DNA of 64,000 nt. Source: Variovorax sp. YR216. GTDB lineage: Bacteria; Pseudomonadota; Gammaproteobacteria; Burkholderiales; Burkholderiaceae_C. The notes under the pieces are model-generated. The model was not told the origin of the DNA and made no database searches. It saw nothing but the letters and a program-made list of their open reading frames with translations. A program made the translations under genes and the position numbers. The stretch lies in the NCBI RefSeq assembly GCF_900107745.1, contig NZ_FNRO01000001.1, positions 310,001 through 374,000 of the forward strand. Reading direction: 5' to 3'. This document shows, one piece after another, positions 60,834 to 64,000 of the stretch (position 1 is its first letter; the number at the start of each line of letters is the position of its first letter).

Positions 60834-61625
60834 ATGGGCTTTCTTTCCGGTAAAAAACTTCTGATCACCGGCGTTCTGAGCAACCGCTCCATCGCCTACG
60901 GCATCGCCAAGGCCTGCCACGAGCAAGGCGCCGAACTGGCGTTCAGCTACGTGGGCGAGCGATTCAAGGACCGCATCACCGAATTCGCCGCCGAGTTCGA
61001 CTCCAAGCTGGTCTTCGACTGCGACGTCTCCGACGATGCGCAGATCGACAAGCTTTTCGCGGACCTGTCACAAACCTGGCCCAAGTTCGACGGCTTCGTC
61101 CACAGCATCGGCTTTGCACCGCGCGAGGCGATCGCGGGCGACTTCCTCGAAGGCATCTCGCGCGATGCCTTCAAGGTGGCGCACGACATTAGCGCCTACA
61201 GCTTCCCGGCCATGGCCAAGGCCGCCCTGCCCTACCTCAACGACAAGTCCGCGTTGCTCACGCTGACCTACCTCGGCGCGGTGCGCGCGCTGCCCAACTA
61301 CAACACGATGGGCCTCGCCAAGGCGTCGCTCGAAGCCTCGGTGCGCTATCTGGCCGAATCGCTCGGGCCGAAAGGCATGCGCGTCAACGGCATCAGCGCC
61401 GGCCCCATCAAGACGCTCGCCGCGAGCGGCATCAAGGGCTTTGGCAAGATCCTGTCGGCCGTGGCCGAGGTGGCGCCGATCCGCCGCAACGTGACGATCG
61501 AGGAAGTGGGCAACGTCGCCGCGTTCCTGCTCAGCGACCTCGCCAGCGGCGTGACGGCCGAAATCACCTATGTCGACGGCGGCTTCAGCCATGTCGTCGG
61601 CGGCATCGCCGAACCGGTCGCCTGA
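60834..61625 (+). CDS. fabI: Enoyl-[acyl-carrier-protein] reductase FabI
   Basis: 263 residues, NADH-dependent enoyl-ACP reductase finishing each fatty-acid elongation cycle. Catalytic residues match the E. coli numbering: Y146, Y156 and K163 ([25 protein letters not shown]). The N-terminal [18 protein letters not shown] motif binds the cofactor. The ATG at 60834 was chosen as the standard start (MGFLSGKK). Confidence 0.97.
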   Translation: MGFLSGKKLLITGVLSNRSIAYGIAKACHEQGAELAFSYVGERFKDRITEFAAEFDSKLVFDCDVSDDAQIDKLFADLSQTWPKFDGFVHSIGFAPREAIAGDFLEGISRDAFKVAHDISAYSFPAMAKAALPYLNDKSALLTLTYLGAVRALPNYNTMGLAKASLEASVRYLAESLGPKGMRVNGISAGPIKTLAASGIKGFGKILSAVAEVAPIRRNVTIEEVGNVAAFLLSDLASGVTAEITYVDGGFSHVVGGIAEPVA

Positions 61626-61649
61626 GCAGCGGACATCGCGCACGATAAT

Positions 61650-61673
61650 CCTGGCATACCTAGAGATGCCAGG
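61650..61673. promoter_or_regulatory. Hairpin overlapping the ribosome site of the DNA ligase gene
   Basis: CCTGGCAT-ACCTAGAG-ATGCCAGG is a perfect 8-base stem. Its 3' arm runs into the AGGGAG ribosome site for the ligase gene (61671-61676), so the site would be partly hidden. A GATAAT (-10-like) box lies immediately upstream (61644-61649). It could also be an operator or the remains of a terminator for fabI (no T-run). Confidence 0.35.
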
Positions 61674-61682
61674 GAGTAGACA

Positions 61683-62594
61683 GTGAGTTTTTCCTTTCGT
61701 ATGGGCCGTGACGTGCTCATGGCCATTACACGCCGATGGTTTCTGCTGGCGGCTGCCGGCGCGGCCTTCGGCCTTGCCCACGTCACGGATGCGGCCGCGC
61801 AACCTGCGCAGAAGGTGCCGGCCCCGGTCATGCTTGCCGAGGTCTACCACCCCGGCGTGGCGCTGGACGACTACTGGGTCAGCGAGAAGTACGACGGCAT
61901 CCGAGGCTACTGGGACGGCAAGCAGCTATGGACACGCAGTGGCGAGCGCATCGCCGCGCCGCGCTGGTTCACCGAAGCGCTGCCCGCCGAGCCGCTCGAT
62001 GGCGAGCTCTGGGCCGGTCGGGGCCGCTTTTCCCAGACCGTCTCGACGGTCCGCAGCCAGCCGCCGTCGGACACGGCCTGGCGCGAGATCCGCTTCATGG
62101 TTTTCGATGTGCCGGCCCAGCCCGGCGACTTCACCGCGCGGCTCGCGTACCTGCGCAAGCTGCTGCCCATCACGAGCGTCCCCTGGGTCGTCGCTGTCCC
62201 GCAGCAGCGCGCAACGACGGCCGAAGACCTCGACGCTCTTCTCGAGAAGACGATGAAGCTGGGCGGCGAAGGCCTGATGCTCCACCGTGGCGCATCGCAC
62301 TATCACGCAGAGCGCAGCAACGATCTCCTCAAGGTCAAGGCCTACGACGACGCCGAGGCGCGCGTGGTCGAACACATCGGCGGACGCGGCAAGCACGGCG
62401 GACGCCTCGGCGCCCTGCTCGTCGAGATGCCCAATGGCAAGCGATTCAAGCTTGGCGGTGGCCTCACCGACGCGGAGCGCGAAAACCCGCCTCCGGTCGG
62501 CACGTGGGTGACCTACCGCTACAACGGCACGAACCCGTCCGGCGTGCCGAGGTTCGCGCGCTTCCTGCGCGTGCGCGAGGACATGGATTTCTGA
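61683..62594 (+). CDS. LigE-type ATP-dependent DNA ligase with predicted Tat signal
   Basis: 303 residues, a minimal ATP-dependent DNA ligase: adenylation lysine K69 in SEKYDGIRGYW, LDGELW, and EGLMLHRG, followed by the OB domain ending (VGTWVTYRYNGTNPSGVPRFARFLRV). There is no extra domain, the LigE layout. The N-terminus carries TRRWFLLAAAGAAFGLA, a strong twin-arginine motif, predicting periplasmic export. The GTG at 61683 has an AGGGAG site; ATGs at 61701 and 61719 would keep the signal. Confidence 0.88.
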   Translation: MSFSFRMGRDVLMAITRRWFLLAAAGAAFGLAHVTDAAAQPAQKVPAPVMLAEVYHPGVALDDYWVSEKYDGIRGYWDGKQLWTRSGERIAAPRWFTEALPAEPLDGELWAGRGRFSQTVSTVRSQPPSDTAWREIRFMVFDVPAQPGDFTARLAYLRKLLPITSVPWVVAVPQQRATTAEDLDALLEKTMKLGGEGLMLHRGASHYHAERSNDLLKVKAYDDAEARVVEHIGGRGKHGGRLGALLVEMPNGKRFKLGGGLTDAERENPPPVGTWVTYRYNGTNPSGVPRFARFLRVREDMDF

Positions 62595-62639
62595 CCTCGC
62601 GCCGCCGCCTCGGCACGGATGCGGCGGCGACAGGCCCGG

Positions 62640-64000
62640 TCAGGCCGCGCGAACGCAATCGGCGTAGTAGCGCTTCTTGCCAGAGTCGTCGATCCGCGCG
62701 ACCAGCCCGTGGATGTCGGTCTCGAAGCCTGGGCACTGCGTGTTGAACTCGCGCGCGAATTTCAGGTAGTCGACGATCTTCTTGTTGAACACCTCGCCCG
62801 GGATCAGGAGCGGAATGCCGGGCGGATACGGCGTGATCAGGCTGGTCGTGATGCGGCCTTCCAGTTCGTCGATCTCCACGCGCTCGGTCTTGCGGTGCGC
62901 GATGTGGGCGAAGGCGTCGCTGGGCTTCATGGCGGGCGTCAGGTCGCTCAGGTACATCTCGGTGGTCAGCCGCGCGACGTCGTAGCGCGCATAGAGTTCG
63001 TGCACGTGGTGACACAGGTCGCGCAGCCCGAGACGCTCGTAGCCAGGATGCTGCTGGCAGAACTCCGGCATGATCCGCCACATCGGCTGGTTGCGCGCGT
63101 AGTCGTCCTTGAACTGCTGCAGCGCCGTGAGCAGCGTGTTCCAGCGGCCCTTGGTGATGCCGATGGTGAACATGATGAAGAAGCTGTAGAGGCCGGTCTT
63201 CTCCACGATCACGCCGTGCTCCGCGAGGAACTTCGTGACGATCGCTGCCGGAATGCCGGTCTTGGCGAACTTGCCGTTGAGGTCCAGGCCGGGCGTCACG
63301 ATGGTCGACTTGATCGGGTCGAGCATGTTGAAGCCGTCGGCCAGCGCGCCAAACCCGTGCCACTTCGCGGTGCGCGATTCGCCCTTGATGATCCAGTCGT
63401 CGGCGCGGCCGATGCCCTCTTCCACGAGCCTCTCGGGGCCCCAGACCTTGAACCACCACTCGTCCTTGCCGAATTCGGCTTCGACCTTGCGCATCGCGCG
63501 GCGGAAATCAAGCGCCTCGAGGATGCTTTCCTCCACCAGTGCGGTGCCGCCGGGCGGCTCCATCATCGCCGCGGCCACGTCGCAGCTCGCGATGATCGCG
63601 TACTGCGGGCTGGTCGACGAGTGCATCAGGTAGGCCTCGTTGAACAGGTCCCGGTCGAGCGCCCGATTCTGCGAATCCTGCACAAGCACGTGGCTGGCCT
63701 GGCTGATGCCGGCCAGCAGCTTGTGCGTGGACTGGGTCGCGAACACCAGCGACTCCTTCGGCCGCACGCGACGCTTGCCCATCGCGTGATAAGCGCCATA
63801 GAACGGATGGAAGGCCGCATGCGGCAGCCAGGCCTCGTCGAAGTGCAGCGTATCGACGTAGCCGTCGAGCATGCCCTTGATCGTCTCGGTGTTGTAGATC
63901 ACGCCGTCGTAGGTCGATTGCGTGAGCGTCATCACGCGCGGCTTGACCTTGTCGGCGTCGACGTGCGAGAGCAGCGGATTGGCGCGGATCTTCGCCTTGA
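62640..64000 (-). CDS. Orn/Lys/Arg decarboxylase, C-terminal part (partial)
   Basis: The last 453 codons of a fold-type I PLP decarboxylase, open to the right edge of the window. The PLP lysine is in FATQSTHKLLAG; HFDEAWLPHAAFHPFY precedes it, and the C-terminal domain ends PGFETDIHGLVARID. It belongs to the large inducible arginine/lysine/ornithine decarboxylase group. Which amino acid it uses is not clear. It is convergent with the ligase gene, with 45 bases between. Confidence 0.9.
   Translation of the reverse strand, partial: KAKIRANPLLSHVDADKVKPRVMTLTQSTYDGVIYNTETIKGMLDGYVDTLHFDEAWLPHAAFHPFYGAYHAMGKRRVRPKESLVFATQSTHKLLAGISQASHVLVQDSQNRALDRDLFNEAYLMHSSTSPQYAIIASCDVAAAMMEPPGGTALVEESILEALDFRRAMRKVEAEFGKDEWWFKVWGPERLVEEGIGRADDWIIKGESRTAKWHGFGALADGFNMLDPIKSTIVTPGLDLNGKFAKTGIPAAIVTKFLAEHGVIVEKTGLYSFFIMFTIGITKGRWNTLLTALQQFKDDYARNQPMWRIMPEFCQQHPGYERLGLRDLCHHVHELYARYDVARLTTEMYLSDLTPAMKPSDAFAHIAHRKTERVEIDELEGRITTSLITPYPPGIPLLIPGEVFNKKIVDYLKFAREFNTQCPGFETDIHGLVARIDDSGKKRYYADCVRAA

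Overview
The window looks like chromosomal DNA of a GC-rich betaproteobacterium of the Comamonadaceae, most like Variovorax. This is inferred from gene content, strong GC bias at third codon positions, and familiar neighbourhoods: tmk-holB-pilZ-tatD, rimP-nusA-infB-rbfA-truB-typA, guaB/guaA beside ratA-rnfH and smpB, a TadA-hydrolase fusion, and yejABEF next to fabI. No rRNA, tRNA, CRISPR array or complete insertion sequence was found. Most of the window is conserved core genome; the clearest accessory DNA is at about 31.3-35.8 kb, with smaller lesions or insertions at 28.2-29.9 kb and 37.5-38.2 kb.

Layout. 0-8 kb: the tail of a LuxR-type regulator, cstA-ybdD (pyruvate/peptide uptake), ygfZ, then a tightly overlapping plus-strand run mltG-tmk-holB-pilZ-tatD-ankyrin protein. 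8-17 kb: a minus-strand NCS1 permease-sorA-sorB (sulfite oxidation) unit, yceH, a class III cyclase with an FHA domain, an orphan small ORF, and a minus-strand run paiB-small membrane protein-tadA fusion-ldcA. 16.6-20.1 kb: a minus-strand histidine kinase-response regulator-HbpS/GlcG-like protein-ankyrin protein set. 20-27 kb: a small lipoprotein, DUF72, a class II aldolase, a guanidine-II riboswitch with the guanidinium exporter Gdx, a DUF2889 protein, and a P-type ATPase divergent from a PPK2 polyphosphate kinase. 27-31.3 kb: a LysR regulator, a DUF3100 gene and an M20 amidohydrolase damaged by one deletion, and sdaA.

31.3-35.8 kb is a foreign segment with visibly lower GC and different codon use: a transposase scrap, a LysR regulator, a Rieske non-haem iron oxygenase, a cupin, an unassigned membrane protein with an internal repeat, and a broken MFS transporter. 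35.9-39.7 kb holds guaB and guaA with a PIN-toxin/antitoxin pair wedged between them. 39.9-45.5 kb holds DUF4124, rnfH, ratA, smpB, an acyltransferase, an ECF sigma/anti-sigma/lipoprotein set, a YXWGXW protein and an EamA exporter. 45.5-54 kb is the translation operon rimP-nusA-infB-rbfA-truB-typA (minus strand). 54-64 kb holds a YbfB-type MFS, the yejABEF peptide importer, fabI, a LigE-type ATP-dependent DNA ligase with a probable Tat signal, and the 3' part of an Orn/Lys/Arg decarboxylase running off the right edge.

The most notable systems are the riboswitch-controlled guanidine exporter, the toxin-antitoxin pair inside the GMP synthesis operon with two palindromic operators over its promoter, the two-component system linked to an HbpS-like protein, the TadA fused to a degenerate hydrolase domain, and the horizontally acquired Rieske/cupin cluster.
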